Numbered from the stretch's first letter, positions 10,483 to 20,198 are shown. The stretch: 64,000 nt of DNA from Vannielia litorea (GCF_900142295.1 NZ_FSRL01000001.1:2294001-2358000); one strand, 5' to 3'. The notes: generated from the letters alone by a model not told the origin. A program made the numbers and translations.

Positions 10483-11331
10483 ATGTTTCCGACGCCAATC
10501 GAAAAGCGGTCCCGCTCGGCTCAGGTCACCTACCAGTCGATGCTGCCCTTCGCCCTCATTCTCTGGCTGCTGCCCCTGATCGCGGTCGCCAATTTCTCGA
10601 TCAAGCCCGAGGCGGATTTCGTCAGCGGCAACTACTGGGGGATGCCTTCGTCCTTCGAGATGTTCTCGAACTACGGTCGGGTCTTCTTCGAATCCAACAT
10701 GCCGCGCTACCTGCTGAACTCGCTCATGATCACCGTGCCGACGGTGATCGGCGCAGTGGCCCTGTCGGCGATGGCGGGTTTCGCGCTCGGGGTCTACCGA
10801 TTCAAGGGCAACCTGCTGATCTTCTTCATGTTCATCGCCGGCAACTTCGTGCCGTTCCAGATCCTTATGGTGCCTGTGCGCGACCTGACGATCGATCTCA
10901 ATCTCTATGACACCAAGACCGGGCTGATCCTGTTTCACATCGCCTTCCAGACCGGGTTCTGCACGCTGTTCATGCGCAATTTCATTCGTGCGCTGCCGTA
11001 TCCGCTGATCGAAGCGGCCCGTGTCGAGGGCGTGGCCGAGTGGCGCATCTTCTGGTTTGTCGTGCTTCCGCTGATGAAGCCCGCGCTGGCGGCCCTCTCG
11101 GTGCTGATTTTCACCTTCATCTGGAACGACTACTTCTGGGCGGTCGTGCTGACCCAGGGGCCAGGCGCGCAGCCCGTCACGGCGGGGATCACGGAGTTCA
11201 ACAGCCAGTTCCGCGCGGCCTATCACCTGATGAGCGCGGGCTCCATCGTGGCCGCGCTCCCGCCGGTGGCGATGTTCTTCCTGATGCAGAAGCACTTCAT
11301 TGCCGGCCTGACGCTGGGCGCCGTCAAATGA
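10483..11331 (+). CDS. Sugar ABC transporter permease, MalG type
   Basis: A 282-residue second permease. It has an N-terminal helix around MLPFALILWLLPLIAVANFS, a large periplasmic stretch, then helices including LLIFFMFIAGNFVPFQILMV. The EAA loop reads PLIEAARVEGVAEWRIFWFV followed by VLPLMKP. Start ATG at 10483 with GGAG about nine bases upstream; the longer open frame upstream overlaps the first permease and is not used. Its stop overlaps the ATG of the alpha-galactosidase gene (ATGA), so transport and hydrolysis are translationally coupled. Confidence 0.93.
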   Translation: MFPTPIEKRSRSAQVTYQSMLPFALILWLLPLIAVANFSIKPEADFVSGNYWGMPSSFEMFSNYGRVFFESNMPRYLLNSLMITVPTVIGAVALSAMAGFALGVYRFKGNLLIFFMFIAGNFVPFQILMVPVRDLTIDLNLYDTKTGLILFHIAFQTGFCTLFMRNFIRALPYPLIEAARVEGVAEWRIFWFVVLPLMKPALAALSVLIFTFIWNDYFWAVVLTQGPGAQPVTAGITEFNSQFRAAYHLMSAGSIVAALPPVAMFFLMQKHFIAGLTLGAVK

Positions 11332-13412
11332 TCCGATGCTGGCGTCTCGATGACGGTCGACAGTCGCTTGTCCTCGGCTCCCGGAACGACCACCTTGCCG
11401 AGGTGGTCTACTGGGGGCCGCGGCTGCCCGACGACGAAAACCTGAAGACGGTCTACCGGGCGAACCAGATCGACGTTACCGGCGGGATGCTCGACGCCAA
11501 CCCCGAGTTGTCGCTCTGCCCCGAGGCGACGCGCACCTTCCCCGGCCAGCCTGGCCTCATCCTGCGCGACGGATCGGGTGCTCCGCTGTTGCCGAAATTC
11601 TGTTTCGCATCGGATGAGACTGGCGAAAACAGCATCGCGCTGACGTTTCGCGACGCCACGAACGGCCTGACCTACACCGCATCCTACGCTATCAATCCGC
11701 GTACCCACCTGATCGAGGCGCTGGCCGTTCTGGACTGTGAAAGCCCCATGCATCTGCACTGGCTTTCGGCGCCGGTCTTTCCCGCGCCCCAACTGGCGGA
11801 CGAGTTGATCGACTTCTCTGGGCGCTGGTGCGGCGAGTTCCAGATGAACCGCACACCCTGGTCGCCCGGGATGCGCTACCGCGAGAACCGGACAGGGCGC
11901 ACCGGCCACGAGCATTTTCCCGGTCTGCTGCTGCCCTGCCGCGGGGCGACCAACACGGCAGGCGAGGTCTATGCCTTCCACTACGGATGGTCCGGCGGCC
12001 ACCGGATGGTGGCCGAGGAATTGCCCGACGGCCGGCGCCAGATCCAGTTCGGCCATGCCGCGCGGGTCGAGAACAACGCCAAGCGCCGTTTTGAAACAGG
12101 CACGCTCTATGCGGTTTATTCCGACGACGGGATAAACGGCTGCGCCGTGGCCTTCCAGCGTCACCTGCGCGACGAGATCGTGGATTTTCCCCGCCCCGAA
12201 CGGCCCCGGCCGGTGCATTACAACTGCTGGGAGGCGGTCTATTTCGATCACAACCTGCCCGAGTTGAAGGCCATCGCCGAGGTCGCCGCCGGGCTCGGTG
12301 CCGAGCGCTTCGTGCTGGATGACGGCTGGTTCGGCAACCGCGACGACGACACCCGCGCGCTGTCCGACTGGGAGGTCGATCCGCGCAAGTATCCCGACGG
12401 GCTGGGGCCGTTGATCGACCACGTCCAGGCCCTGGGCATGACATTCGGCATCTGGTTCGAGCCGGAAATGATCAACCCCGACAGCGACATCCACCGCGCG
12501 CACCCCGAATGGGCCCTCGGCGCAGAGGACCAGATCCTCGGCCGGCAACAAAAGGCGCTGAACATGGCGCTGCCGGAAGTGCGCGACTTCCTGTTCGACC
12601 GCGTGGGCAAGATCCTCGACGATCACGAGATCGACTACATCAAGTGGGACCACAACCGCGTGCTGCCGCTGCCCGACGCCGCGCAGACACGCGGCTCGTA
12701 CGAATTGATCGATCGGCTGCGCGCGGCTTATCCGGCCACAGAGATCGAAAGCTGCGCCTCGGGAGGCGGGCGGATCGACTTCGGCATCCTGAAGCGGACC
12801 CACCGTGTCTGGCTGTCCGACAGCAACGACGCCATCGAACGGCTCAGGATGCAGCACAACGCCGCGATCTTCCTGCCATTGGCGGTCACCGGGTCGCATG
12901 TCGGCCCGCGGGTTTGCCACACCTCGGGCCGCACCCTCGATATCCGCATCCGCGCCTGGGTGGCGGCCCAGCGGCACATGGGGTTCGAGATGGACCCGCG
13001 TGAATTGACAGAGCAGGAGGCCCAGGTGCTGCGGGACGTGACCCGCTGGTGGAAGGACAACCGCGAGTGGATGTTTCATGCCGATATCCTGCGCCTGGAC
13101 AGTCCGGACCCGGCGGTGGTCGCGGAGCAGCATCTGGCGCAAGACGGCGGGCGCTTCGTGGTCTTTGCGGGCAAGCAGGACACCTCGCAACAGATCGTGC
13201 CGCGGCCCCTGCGCCTGACCCGGCTGACCCGGGACGCGATGTATCGTGTGACGCTGAAAAACCGCGGCGACGCGCCAGACCTCTCGCGCGGCGATCCGCT
13301 GCTGAAAAGCGAAAGCATGACCGTCAGCGGCGGCTACCTGATGACCCATGGGCTGACCTTGCCGTGGAGCTTTCCGGCAACGATGTGGGTCGTCGAGGGC
13401 GAACTGGTCTGA
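11328..13412 (+). CDS. Alpha-galactosidase, glycoside hydrolase family 36
   Basis: Removes terminal alpha-linked galactose. The 694-residue protein has a beta-sandwich N-terminal domain (to about residue 300), a TIM barrel starting at NCWEAVYFDHN and a short C-terminal domain. The nucleophile is D441 in IDYIKWDHNR and the acid/base is D498 in VWLSDSNDA, at the spacing known for GH36. RFVLDDGWFGNRDDD, GIWFEPEMINPDSD and SCASGGGRID are further barrel motifs of the family. There is no signal peptide, so it is cytoplasmic and works on imported sugar. The ATG overlaps the upstream permease stop. Last gene of the plus-strand arm. Typical GH36 substrates are melibiose and raffinose-type sugars; the true substrate is not shown by sequence. 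Confidence 0.94.
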   Translation: MIRCWRLDDGRQSLVLGSRNDHLAEVVYWGPRLPDDENLKTVYRANQIDVTGGMLDANPELSLCPEATRTFPGQPGLILRDGSGAPLLPKFCFASDETGENSIALTFRDATNGLTYTASYAINPRTHLIEALAVLDCESPMHLHWLSAPVFPAPQLADELIDFSGRWCGEFQMNRTPWSPGMRYRENRTGRTGHEHFPGLLLPCRGATNTAGEVYAFHYGWSGGHRMVAEELPDGRRQIQFGHAARVENNAKRRFETGTLYAVYSDDGINGCAVAFQRHLRDEIVDFPRPERPRPVHYNCWEAVYFDHNLPELKAIAEVAAGLGAERFVLDDGWFGNRDDDTRALSDWEVDPRKYPDGLGPLIDHVQALGMTFGIWFEPEMINPDSDIHRAHPEWALGAEDQILGRQQKALNMALPEVRDFLFDRVGKILDDHEIDYIKWDHNRVLPLPDAAQTRGSYELIDRLRAAYPATEIESCASGGGRIDFGILKRTHRVWLSDSNDAIERLRMQHNAAIFLPLAVTGSHVGPRVCHTSGRTLDIRIRAWVAAQRHMGFEMDPRELTEQEAQVLRDVTRWWKDNREWMFHADILRLDSPDPAVVAEQHLAQDGGRFVVFAGKQDTSQQIVPRPLRLTRLTRDAMYRVTLKNRGDAPDLSRGDPLLKSESMTVSGGYLMTHGLTLPWSFPATMWVVEGELV

Positions 13413-13789
13413 CCGAAGAGCTGTTTGGATCGGACCCGGCACTTTTCTTCATCAAAGTCTACGCGATGCAGTAAAGGAGCGCCCGCCTGCAGCGCCATTT
13501 GACCTGGAGGGACTGCCTTCGACCGCAGGCTTGACTTCGACCAAGCCGTGCTGATGCACTGATCGGTCCCGGTGTAGCCGGCGCAGAGAACAGCTGCTTT
13601 CCGGCCTTGTAACGGGCAAGGCTACACAAAGAACCGGACTCTCGCAGCTCTTGCGAAAGCCCGCTTCGTCCGCACAGCCGCCAACCCGGCGGAGCTTGTC
13701 CGGGCACGGCAACGCCACACCAGCCCCTCCCCACCCGCCCCCTCGTCGTGCTAGGCTCCGCCACAGGCCCACCGAGCAGGAGGTTTCTC
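13413..13789. other. 377-bp non-coding stretch after the galactoside locus
   Basis: No open frame here has a ribosome site or protein-like composition. The text is of mixed composition, with several short TGC- and CTTGAC-containing words, and looks like degenerate intergenic sequence. The opposite flank of the galactoside locus (3810-4041) is likewise non-coding and of mixed composition. The two flanks frame the locus, which may therefore be a transferred block, though no direct repeat marking an insertion was found. Confidence 0.4.
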
Positions 13790-14133
13790 ATGAGACGCAG
13801 AATGCGCCCCTTATTCGCCGCCATCCTCGCCCTGGCCGGCCTCGGGGCCGGTTCTTCCGTGGCGCAATCCGGCATTCCCGGCTGGCTGGCCCCCCATGTC
13901 GGCACCGGCGAGGGGCAGATCGCGCCGGTCGTGCTGCAGAGGGCGCGGGCGGGGCGCGGGCGGTGAAGGCGCGGGCCTCGCTGGAGGGTGCCGGGCTCTA
14001 CTGGAACAGCGCCTGCCTGCGGGAGATCGGCGCACCGAGGTTCTGGCCCAGGCGCGAGTTGCAGCGGGTCATCAACCGCTGGCGCCGGTCGCTGCCCGAC
14101 ACGCCGCCGCAGCCCTTGCCGGTCTGCCGGTGA
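13790..14133 (+). pseudogene. Frameshifted remnant of a secreted protein
   Basis: A strong AGGAGG (13778-13783) precedes the ATG at 13790. The reading begins MRRRMRPLFAAILALAGLGA with a cleavage site after SSVA, then a mature start SGIPGWLAPHVGTGEGQIAP. The frame stops at 13966 after a G/C-rich run. The adjacent frame continues with protein-like sequence (ASLEGAGLYWNSACLREIGA to PPQPLPVCR) up to a stop at 14133. The best reading is a small periplasmic or secreted protein with a frameshift and probably an internal deletion near 13950-13970. The family is uncertain. It could also be two small unrelated frames, but the intact ribosome site and signal peptide argue for a decayed gene. Confidence 0.5.
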
Positions 14134-14176
14134 TCCGCCCCGCCCGGCGCGGCTGACCGCGAGGCGCGCGCCGCTC

Positions 14177-14605
14177 ATGACCCCCTACCTGGGCCTGTTT
14201 CTCGCGGCCTTCGTCGCGGCCACCCTGCTGCCCGCGCAATCGGAGGCGCTGCTGGCCTGGCGGCTGGCCGACCCCGCGCTGTCGCCCGCGCTGCTGCTGG
14301 CGGTGGCCACCGCGGGCAACGTGCTGGGCTCCTGCGTGAACTGGGTCTGCGGGCGGTTCCTGCGGCGGTTCCGGGGGCGGAGGTGGTTTCCGGTCTCGGC
14401 GGCAGCACTGGCACGGGCGGAGGCGCGGTATCGCCGCTGGGGACGGTGGAGCCTGCTGGCGAGCTGGGTGCCGGTGATCGGCGATCCGCTCACGGTGGTG
14501 GCGGGACTGATGCGGGAGCCGCTGTGGCGGTTTCTGCTGCTGGTGACCCTCGCCAAGGCAGGGCGATACCTGGCGGTGATGGCCGCGACCTTCGCCTGGC
14601 TCTGA
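14177..14605 (+). CDS. YqaA/DedA-like small membrane protein
   Basis: A 142-residue protein with an N-terminal membrane segment (PYLGLFLAAFVAATLLPAQS), a central helix (LLLAVATAGNVLGSCVNWVC), a basic cytoplasmic stretch (GRFLRRFRGRRWFP) and a C-terminal half with WVPVIGDPLTVVAGLMREPL. The GDPLTVVAG element and the length match the YqaA branch of the DedA/SNARE-associated superfamily, integral inner-membrane proteins linked to membrane homeostasis or lipid scrambling. The specific role is unknown. The gene starts 43 bp after the remnant upstream and ends 64 bp before the EamA gene on the same strand. Confidence 0.8.
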   Translation: MTPYLGLFLAAFVAATLLPAQSEALLAWRLADPALSPALLLAVATAGNVLGSCVNWVCGRFLRRFRGRRWFPVSAAALARAEARYRRWGRWSLLASWVPVIGDPLTVVAGLMREPLWRFLLLVTLAKAGRYLAVMAATFAWL

Positions 14606-14668
14606 GCCGTGCGCCGGGACGCCGCGCGGGGGCTTGCCGGGGCGGGCCGGGCGAAATATGACTCCGTC

Positions 14669-15601
14669 ATGCAACAGGCGGACAGGCCCCTTCTCGGTAT
14701 CACGCTCATGCTGGGGTTCTGCCTTCTGGCCCCGCTGGGCGATTCCGTGGCCAAGCTGCTGGGCGGGCATGTGCCGCTCAGCCAGCTCGTGTTCTTCCGC
14801 TTCGCGATCCAAGCGGTGATCCTCGTGCCCATCGTCCTGCTGACGGGCGGGACGCTGCGGATGAGCCGCCGGGCGCTGGGGTTCACCGCACTGCGGACGG
14901 TGCTGCATATCATCGGGATCGGCTCGATGTTTCTCAGCCTGCGGTTCCTGCCGCTGGCCGATGCGGTGGCCATCGCCTTCGTGATGCCCTTCATCATGCT
15001 GCTGCTCGGATGGTTCTTTCTGGGCGAGGAGGTCGGCATGCGCCGGCTCACCGCCTGCGCGGTGGGCTTTGCCGGCACCTGCATGGTGATCCAGCCTTCC
15101 TTCGTCGAGGTCGGCTGGGCCGCGCTGCTGCCGGTGCTGGTGGCGGTGAACTTCGCCTTCTTCATGCTGGTCACCCGGATGATGCGGGCCGATGTGGACC
15201 CGGTCGCGATGCAGTCGGTCAGCGGGTTGATGGGCACGGCGGCGCTGGCGCCGCTGCTGCTCGTGGCCGACGGCAGCTGGTGGGCCGAGTTCGACGTGGT
15301 CTCCCCTGCCCCGCGCACCTGGGCTCTGATCGTCGCCATGGGCTGCATCGGCACGCTGGCGCATCTGCTGATGACCTGGAGCCTGCGCCACGCGCCCACG
15401 GCCACCCTGGCGCCGATGCAATACCTGGAGATCCCCTTCTCCACGCTGATCGGCTGGGTGATCTTCAAGGATTTTCCCGACGGGCTGGCGCTCGCGGGCA
15501 TCGGGGTGACGATCGGCGCCGGGCTCTACATCATCTGGCGCGAGCAGATGGCCGGCCGGAAAAGCCTGCCAGCAGAGCGTCCAGCGCCTCCGGCGGCGTG
15601 A
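14669..15601 (+). CDS. EamA/DMT family transporter
   Basis: A 310-residue polytopic protein with ten predicted helices in two EamA repeats (about residues 12-140 and 155-295), the drug/metabolite transporter architecture. Start at the ATG at 14669 (MQQADRPLLGITLMLGFCLL); an upstream open extension is not protein-like. Repeat 1 ends with the helix pair FVMPFIMLLLGWFFLGEEVG, a common DMT pattern, and repeat 2 with PTATLAPMQYLEIPFSTLIG. Substrate unknown; relatives export amino acids or metabolites. Its last 71 bp overlap the 3-prime end of the thiamin pyrophosphokinase gene on the other strand. Confidence 0.88.
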   Translation: MQQADRPLLGITLMLGFCLLAPLGDSVAKLLGGHVPLSQLVFFRFAIQAVILVPIVLLTGGTLRMSRRALGFTALRTVLHIIGIGSMFLSLRFLPLADAVAIAFVMPFIMLLLGWFFLGEEVGMRRLTACAVGFAGTCMVIQPSFVEVGWAALLPVLVAVNFAFFMLVTRMMRADVDPVAMQSVSGLMGTAALAPLLLVADGSWWAEFDVVSPAPRTWALIVAMGCIGTLAHLLMTWSLRHAPTATLAPMQYLEIPFSTLIGWVIFKDFPDGLALAGIGVTIGAGLYIIWREQMAGRKSLPAERPAPPAA

Positions 15602-16211
15602 TCACCACCATCCCCGGCCCGTCGAAGGCCAGCCGCACCGGGCCGGTGACCCGGTTGGAGGTGCCGATCCGGCCCGAGGGCGAAAAGGTGAGCCCGTCGA
15701 TGGGCCATTCGAGCCCCGCGCTGCGGCCCGTCACCGGCGCCAGCGGATAGAGCGACAGCCGGCTGCCCGGCGCGAGGTCGAGCGCGATCTCGGGCGGTGC
15801 GGCAAAGGCGATGTCATCGGTTCCGAGCAGCAGGCAGGGCTGGTGGGCGTGGGCCACCAGCGCGGTCAGCGCGGCGAGCTGGTGATCGAGCCGCAAGCCG
15901 AGAAAGCCCACCGCAAGCAGCATGGGCGCACGGACGCGGCTCAGCACCTTCTCGAAATCGGTGCTGTCCTGTTCGGCCACCTGGTGCAGGCTTTCGGGCG
16001 GCAGGGTGGCGCGGGCCTTTGCGCTCAGGCTGTCGAAGTCGCCGATCACCGCCTCGGGCATTAACCCCTGCGCGAGCGCCGCATCGGCCCCGCCATCGGC
16101 CGCAACCAGCCGTTTGCCGTGAATTAGGGCCGCATTAAGGCGGTCCACGTTAACCTCACCGCCACCCAGAAGGGTAATATTCTCTGGTGAATCGATGAGG
16201 AGCGGCGCCAT
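15531..16211 (-). CDS. Thiamin pyrophosphokinase
   Basis: Transfers pyrophosphate from ATP to thiamin to make thiamin diphosphate, the active cofactor. The 226-residue protein shows the family motifs in order: VAADGGADAA, AVIGDFDSLS, QDSTDFEKVL and LGLRLDHQLAAL; the acidic residues bind Mg-ATP. The C-terminal thiamin-binding beta domain includes LEWPIDGLTFSPSGRIGTSN. Start ATG at 16211 (MAPLLIDSPENITLLGGGEV); an in-frame extension to 16316 is A+T-richer and not family-like. No TPP riboswitch was recognised upstream. It is convergent with, and overlaps by 71 bp, the EamA transporter gene. Named ThiN or Tnr3-like in different annotations. Confidence 0.9.
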   Translation of the reverse strand: MAPLLIDSPENITLLGGGEVNVDRLNAALIHGKRLVAADGGADAALAQGLMPEAVIGDFDSLSAKARATLPPESLHQVAEQDSTDFEKVLSRVRAPMLLAVGFLGLRLDHQLAALTALVAHAHQPCLLLGTDDIAFAAPPEIALDLAPGSRLSLYPLAPVTGRSAGLEWPIDGLTFSPSGRIGTSNRVTGPVRLAFDGPGMVVITPPEALDALLAGFSGRPSARAR

Positions 16212-16349
16212 GCTGCGGGTATGCCCGGTTTGACCCTTGGTCACAATGAAGCCCAGATATGATCCCCGAAAATTCCCCACTCTGTTGCTTCTCTCGAACC
16301 AATACGTGGTAAACACACCCCGCTGGGCTATGAGAAAGCGAGCAGATCA

Positions 16350-19300
16350 ATGATGGGATCGAGCAAGATTCTGACGGTGTCTTACGGCACCTTCTCGTGC
16401 ACCCTGGAAGGTTTCGAGGACTCTTTCGGCACGATGAAGGCGATTGCGGAGTATTTCCGCGACCTCGCCGCGGACGATCGCTACTTCGGGGCCGAGCCGC
16501 CGACGCCGGATGCCGACATGCTCCAGCGCATCGCGGAAAAGGAGATTCAACGGCGCGTCGAGGCCAGGATCTCGAACGGCGGCATCCTGCTGCGCGCGGC
16601 CCAGGGCGCTGCGGTGGCGGCCCCGGCCCCTGCCGAGGCCAAGGCCCCCGAGCCCGAGGCCGAGCCCGCGCCGGTTGCCGAGGCGCCGCGTCAGCCCGAG
16701 CCGCGCCCTGAGGCCCCTGCCGCCGAGGCACCGGCCCCGCTCATCCGGGAGGCCGCCGAGGAGCCCGCCGACGATCCCTATGCCGATCTCTCCCCCGCCG
16801 CCGCCGCTCCCGCCGGCGACAGCGTGGCCGCCAAGCTCGCCCGCATCCGTGCCGTGGTGAACCGGGCCCGCCCCGAGGCGCCCGCCGCCCTTGCGCCGGC
16901 CAGCCCCGAGCAGGCTGCTCCCGAGGCGGCGGAGGTCTTCGAAGCCATCGAGGACGAACCCGCCGCCCTGCCCGAGGCCAGCGTGACCGAGGCCGCCGAA
17001 CTGGAGGCCGAGGCCGCCGAGGCCGCGCCGGAAGAGGCTGCGGACGAGATGGCCACGGAAGAAGACACCACCGGGGCCGTTCTGGCCGCGTTGGAGCAGG
17101 CCGAGGCCGAGAGTGCCGAAGACGAGGCCGAGACCCTGGAGCAGGCGGAGGAAGAGGCGGGCGAAGGCGCCGCCGACGCCGAGCCCCTCGAGGCGGCCGA
17201 TGAGGAAGAGGATGCGCCGGAGGCCGTTGAAGCGGCAGAGGTTGCCGCCGAGGACGAAGATGCACCGGAGGCCGTCGACGTGGCCGAGGATGAGGTTGCG
17301 CCGGAAGCCGCCGAGGCGGACGAGGTAGTTGCCGAGGACGAGGCAGCACCGGAGGCCGCCGAGGCCGACGAGGTTGCTGCCGAGGATGAGGTTGCGCCGG
17401 AGGCTGTAGAGGCGTTCGAGGACGTCACCGACGACAAGGACGCACTGGAGGCCGTCGAGGCTGCCGAGGTTGTTGCCGAGGATGAGGTTGCATCGGCGGC
17501 TGTCGAGGCGGACGCTGTTGCCGAGGATGAGGTTGCACCGGAGGCTGTCGAGGCTTTCGAGGACGTCGCCGAGGATGAGGACGCGCCGGAGGCCGCAATG
17601 GCCTATGTCGAGGCCGCCGAGGCGGCTGAGGCGCCCGAGCCCGCCGAAGAGGTGGCCGAGGTCGCCGAACTCGTCGCCGATGACATGACCGATGACATGG
17701 CCGACCTTGCCGAAGCCGAGGGCGACGCGGTCGCCGAGATCTCCGAGACCGAGGCCGCAGCGCGGGATGAGGCACCCGAGGCGATGGAACCGGAGGCCGA
17801 AAGCGCCGAAGAGGTCACCGCCGAAGCGGCACCGGACTTCGCCGAAGAGGACGAGGCCCAAGACGAGACCGCAACCCGGGACGCCTCCGCCGAGGCCGCG
17901 CCGCTCTCGGGCGAGAGCGAAGCGGATGCTTTCGACGAGGCGCTTGCAGGGTTCGAGGGGGCGGAAGCCGCCGAGGCGCCTGCCGGTGAAGAGGCCGCTG
18001 ACATGCAGCCCGAGGAGGCCGCCGAGGACACCGCCGCGCCTGAGGCTGCAGAGGCCGAAGAGACTGCGGCAGAGGCCCAGGACGACGAGGTCGACATGGC
18101 CGACGTGATCGGCGCGCTGTCGGAGGAGGATTACGGCTTCGGGGCGCTGGATGCACCCGAGCCGGAGGCCGCCGCGACCGACGACAACGACGAAGACGAC
18201 TTCGCCGCCGCGCTCTCCGCGATGGAGGCATCCGAGGAGGTGCCCGCCCCCGCAGCCGAGGACGAAGCCGCAGAAGCCGAAGCCACGGAAGAGGCCACGC
18301 AGCCCGTCGCCGCGCCGCGCCGCACCCGCGTGATCAAGGTCAAGCGCTCGGCCATGGCCTCCGCCCTGGCCGCCATCGGCCTGCGCCGGGATGTGCCCGA
18401 AGTGGCGGAAACCGACGACGCCGCCGAGACCCCCGAGGCTGATGTCGTGGCGGAAGCGCCGAGCAGCCTGTCGCCCGAGGCCGAGGCCGACCTGCTGGCC
18501 GAGCTTGCCGCCGTGGAGCAGGAGTTGTCCGCCGCCGGCCAGCCCGACCGGGACGCGCGCAGCGATGCGGCCGAAGACCTTGCCGGCGCCCTGGCCGAGG
18601 AGCCGGAACTGGCCCGCGGCCTCTCCACCGCCTCTGCCGAAGAGGAGGATGACGAGGACGAAGAGCCGCTCGCGCCGGAGGCCCTCGAAGCCCTGGAAGG
18701 CGAAGTGATCGACCTCGAAGAGGCCGAGTACAGCCGCGCCGATGCCGACTGGGACGACTCCGGCGACGAGATGGAAGACACCCTCGCCGCTTTCCTGGCC
18801 GCCGATGAGGAAGCCGTGGAGGACGCCGAGGAGGTTGCGATCTCCCAGAGCGACGAGGCCGAGATGGCTGACGATGTTGCCGAGGATTGGGCCGAGGCCG
18901 AAGAGGAGGTTGAAGACGAGACCGTTGCGGAAGAGCCGGTCGAGAGCACCGAGGCCGCTGAAGAGACCGCCGAGGACGTCACTGCCGAGGCAGAGACCGC
19001 CGAGGACGTCGCCCCCGAGGATGACACCGCGGAGGAAGACACCGAAGTGGCCGCCTCCGCCGAGGACGCGCCCGAGGAGGCCCTTGCCGCCGAAGAGACC
19101 GCCTACGAGGACGAGGACGCCAGCGAAGATACCTCGCTCGCCGTCGAGGGCCTGGTGGCACGCATGGCCGCCGAGGCGCAGAACGAGGCGCGCTACGAGG
19201 CCGCCCGCACCCGCCGCGACCGGATCGTCGAGACCGAACAGGCCGATGACCGGCTGGACCGGCTGATGACCGAGACCGAGGGCAAGCTGCGTGGCCCCGA

Positions 19301-20198
19301 GATGGAGCGCCGCCGCTCGGCCATCGCCCACCTCAAGGCGGCCGTGGCCGCGACCAAGGCCGAGGGCGAGAGCCTCTCGGGCGCCGATGACGAGGCCCGC
19401 GCCTACCGCGACGACCTCGCCTCGGTGGTGCGCCCAAGCCGCCCGGTGGAGACCGGCGAGGCCGAAGAGGCCCCCGCCGAACCCGCAGGCGAAGCCATGG
19501 ATGTTGCCGAGGCCGAAGAGGCGGTTCAGGCCAGCGGCCTGCGTCTGCCGGCCGAGGACGGGCCCGTGGAGGCAGAGGCGTCGGAGGCCGATGAGGGGGA
19601 GACCGCCGAGGCCGAGGCCTCGGTTGCACCGGCCCGCCCGCGCCGCCCGATCCTGCGCAAGACCGAGACCCGCCGCCCCCGTGCCGCCGCGCCGCTGGTG
19701 CTGGTGACCGAACAGCGTGTGGACACCGAGGCCGGCGCGGATACGCCGGAGGGTGCTACGCCGCGCCGCCCCGCCGGGCCCGTGGCGCCGGTGCGCCCGC
19801 GCCGGGTCACCGATCGCACCCTCGACGCCGTCGACGACGAGCCCGAGGCCGGCGGCGAGGGCATGGTCAAGACCGACGCCGAGGCGACCGGCATCTTCGC
19901 CGACTGCTCGAGCTTCGAGGAGTTCACCGAGAAGATGGGGGCCGAAGGGCTGGAGGACCTGCTGGAATGCGCCGCCGCCTATGCCTCCTACGTCGAGGGC
20001 CGGGCCCATTTCTCCCATCCGCAGATCATGCGGCAGGTGGCGGAGCTGGACAGCGTGGAGAGCTTCACCCGCGAAGACAGCCTGCGCTCCTTCGGCCAGC
20101 TGCTGCGCCAGGGCAAGATCCGCAAGCTGAGCCGGGGCCAGTTCACCCTTTCTCAAACCTCTCGCTATACGCAGGAGCAGCGCCGCGCGATGCTCTGA
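16350..20198 (+). CDS. Giant acidic, Glu/Ala-rich protein of unknown function with conserved-looking termini
   Basis: A 1282-residue protein with three zones. The N-terminal 75 residues are compact and ordinary in composition ([20 protein letters not shown], then [19 protein letters not shown]). Residues about 80-1160 are almost entirely Glu, Ala, Asp, Pro and Val, with no hydrophobic core and hence probably disordered. Two basic islands interrupt it, near residue 660 ([20 protein letters not shown]) and near 1095-1110 ([20 protein letters not shown]). The last 115 residues are again compact ([20 protein letters not shown] to [15 protein letters not shown]) and rich in helix. No signal peptide or membrane segment is seen, so it is cytoplasmic. 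It is a single gene, with a terminator hairpin 30 bp downstream. I know similar proteins only as uncharacterised. Scaffold, condensate or nucleoid-linked roles are guesses. Confidence 0.85.
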   Translation: MMGSSKILTVSYGTFSCTLEGFEDSFGTMKAIAEYFRDLAADDRYFGAEPPTPDADMLQRIAEKEIQRRVEARISNGGILLRAAQGAAVAAPAPAEAKAPEPEAEPAPVAEAPRQPEPRPEAPAAEAPAPLIREAAEEPADDPYADLSPAAAAPAGDSVAAKLARIRAVVNRARPEAPAALAPASPEQAAPEAAEVFEAIEDEPAALPEASVTEAAELEAEAAEAAPEEAADEMATEEDTTGAVLAALEQAEAESAEDEAETLEQAEEEAGEGAADAEPLEAADEEEDAPEAVEAAEVAAEDEDAPEAVDVAEDEVAPEAAEADEVVAEDEAAPEAAEADEVAAEDEVAPEAVEAFEDVTDDKDALEAVEAAEVVAEDEVASAAVEADAVAEDEVAPEAVEAFEDVAEDEDAPEAAMAYVEAAEAAEAPEPAEEVAEVAELVADDMTDDMADLAEAEGDAVAEISETEAAARDEAPEAMEPEAESAEEVTAEAAPDFAEEDEAQDETATRDASAEAAPLSGESEADAFDEALAGFEGAEAAEAPAGEEAADMQPEEAAEDTAAPEAAEAEETAAEAQDDEVDMADVIGALSEEDYGFGALDAPEPEAAATDDNDEDDFAAALSAMEASEEVPAPAAEDEAAEAEATEEATQPVAAPRRTRVIKVKRSAMASALAAIGLRRDVPEVAETDDAAETPEADVVAEAPSSLSPEAEADLLAELAAVEQELSAAGQPDRDARSDAAEDLAGALAEEPELARGLSTASAEEEDDEDEEPLAPEALEALEGEVIDLEEAEYSRADADWDDSGDEMEDTLAAFLAADEEAVEDAEEVAISQSDEAEMADDVAEDWAEAEEEVEDETVAEEPVESTEAAEETAEDVTAEAETAEDVAPEDDTAEEDTEVAASAEDAPEEALAAEETAYEDEDASEDTSLAVEGLVARMAAEAQNEARYEAARTRRDRIVETEQADDRLDRLMTETEGKLRGPEMERRRSAIAHLKAAVAATKAEGESLSGADDEARAYRDDLASVVRPSRPVETGEAEEAPAEPAGEAMDVAEAEEAVQASGLRLPAEDGPVEAEASEADEGETAEAEASVAPARPRRPILRKTETRRPRAAAPLVLVTEQRVDTEAGADTPEGATPRRPAGPVAPVRPRRVTDRTLDAVDDEPEAGGEGMVKTDAEATGIFADCSSFEEFTEKMGAEGLEDLLECAAAYASYVEGRAHFSHPQIMRQVAELDSVESFTREDSLRSFGQLLRQGKIRKLSRGQFTLSQTSRYTQEQRRAML
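17202..17618 (+). repeat. Nine imperfect tandem repeats (mostly 48 bp, 16 residues) inside the giant acidic gene
   Basis: Units begin at about 17202, 17250, 17286, 17334, 17382, 17430, 17478, 17523 and 17571. Each encodes a variant of [16 protein letters not shown]; most units have 16 residues, one has 12 and one has 15. All length changes keep the frame, as expected of a minisatellite in a disordered, selectable coding region. Confidence 0.8.

Noticed and set aside
11223..13442. Minus-strand open frame of about 739 codons opposite the alpha-galactosidase gene
   Set aside because: The plus strand encodes a complete GH36 enzyme with catalytic residues. The opposite frame is His/Arg/Gln-rich with no motif.
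16211..16349. TPP riboswitch controlling thiamin pyrophosphokinase
   Set aside because: The upstream region lacks the conserved CTGAGA and ACCTGATC-type elements of the THI-box on the relevant strand.
17202..17618. Possible CRISPR-like repeat array
   Set aside because: Repeats are directly adjacent without unique spacers, are degenerate and lie in frame inside a coding region.
16347..20156. Minus-strand open frame of about 1269 codons opposite the giant acidic gene
   Set aside because: It is the mirror of GAG/GCC-rich codons (CTC/GGC), gives a Gly/Leu-rich low-complexity product and lacks a ribosome site. The plus-strand frame has compact, ordinary domains at both ends.
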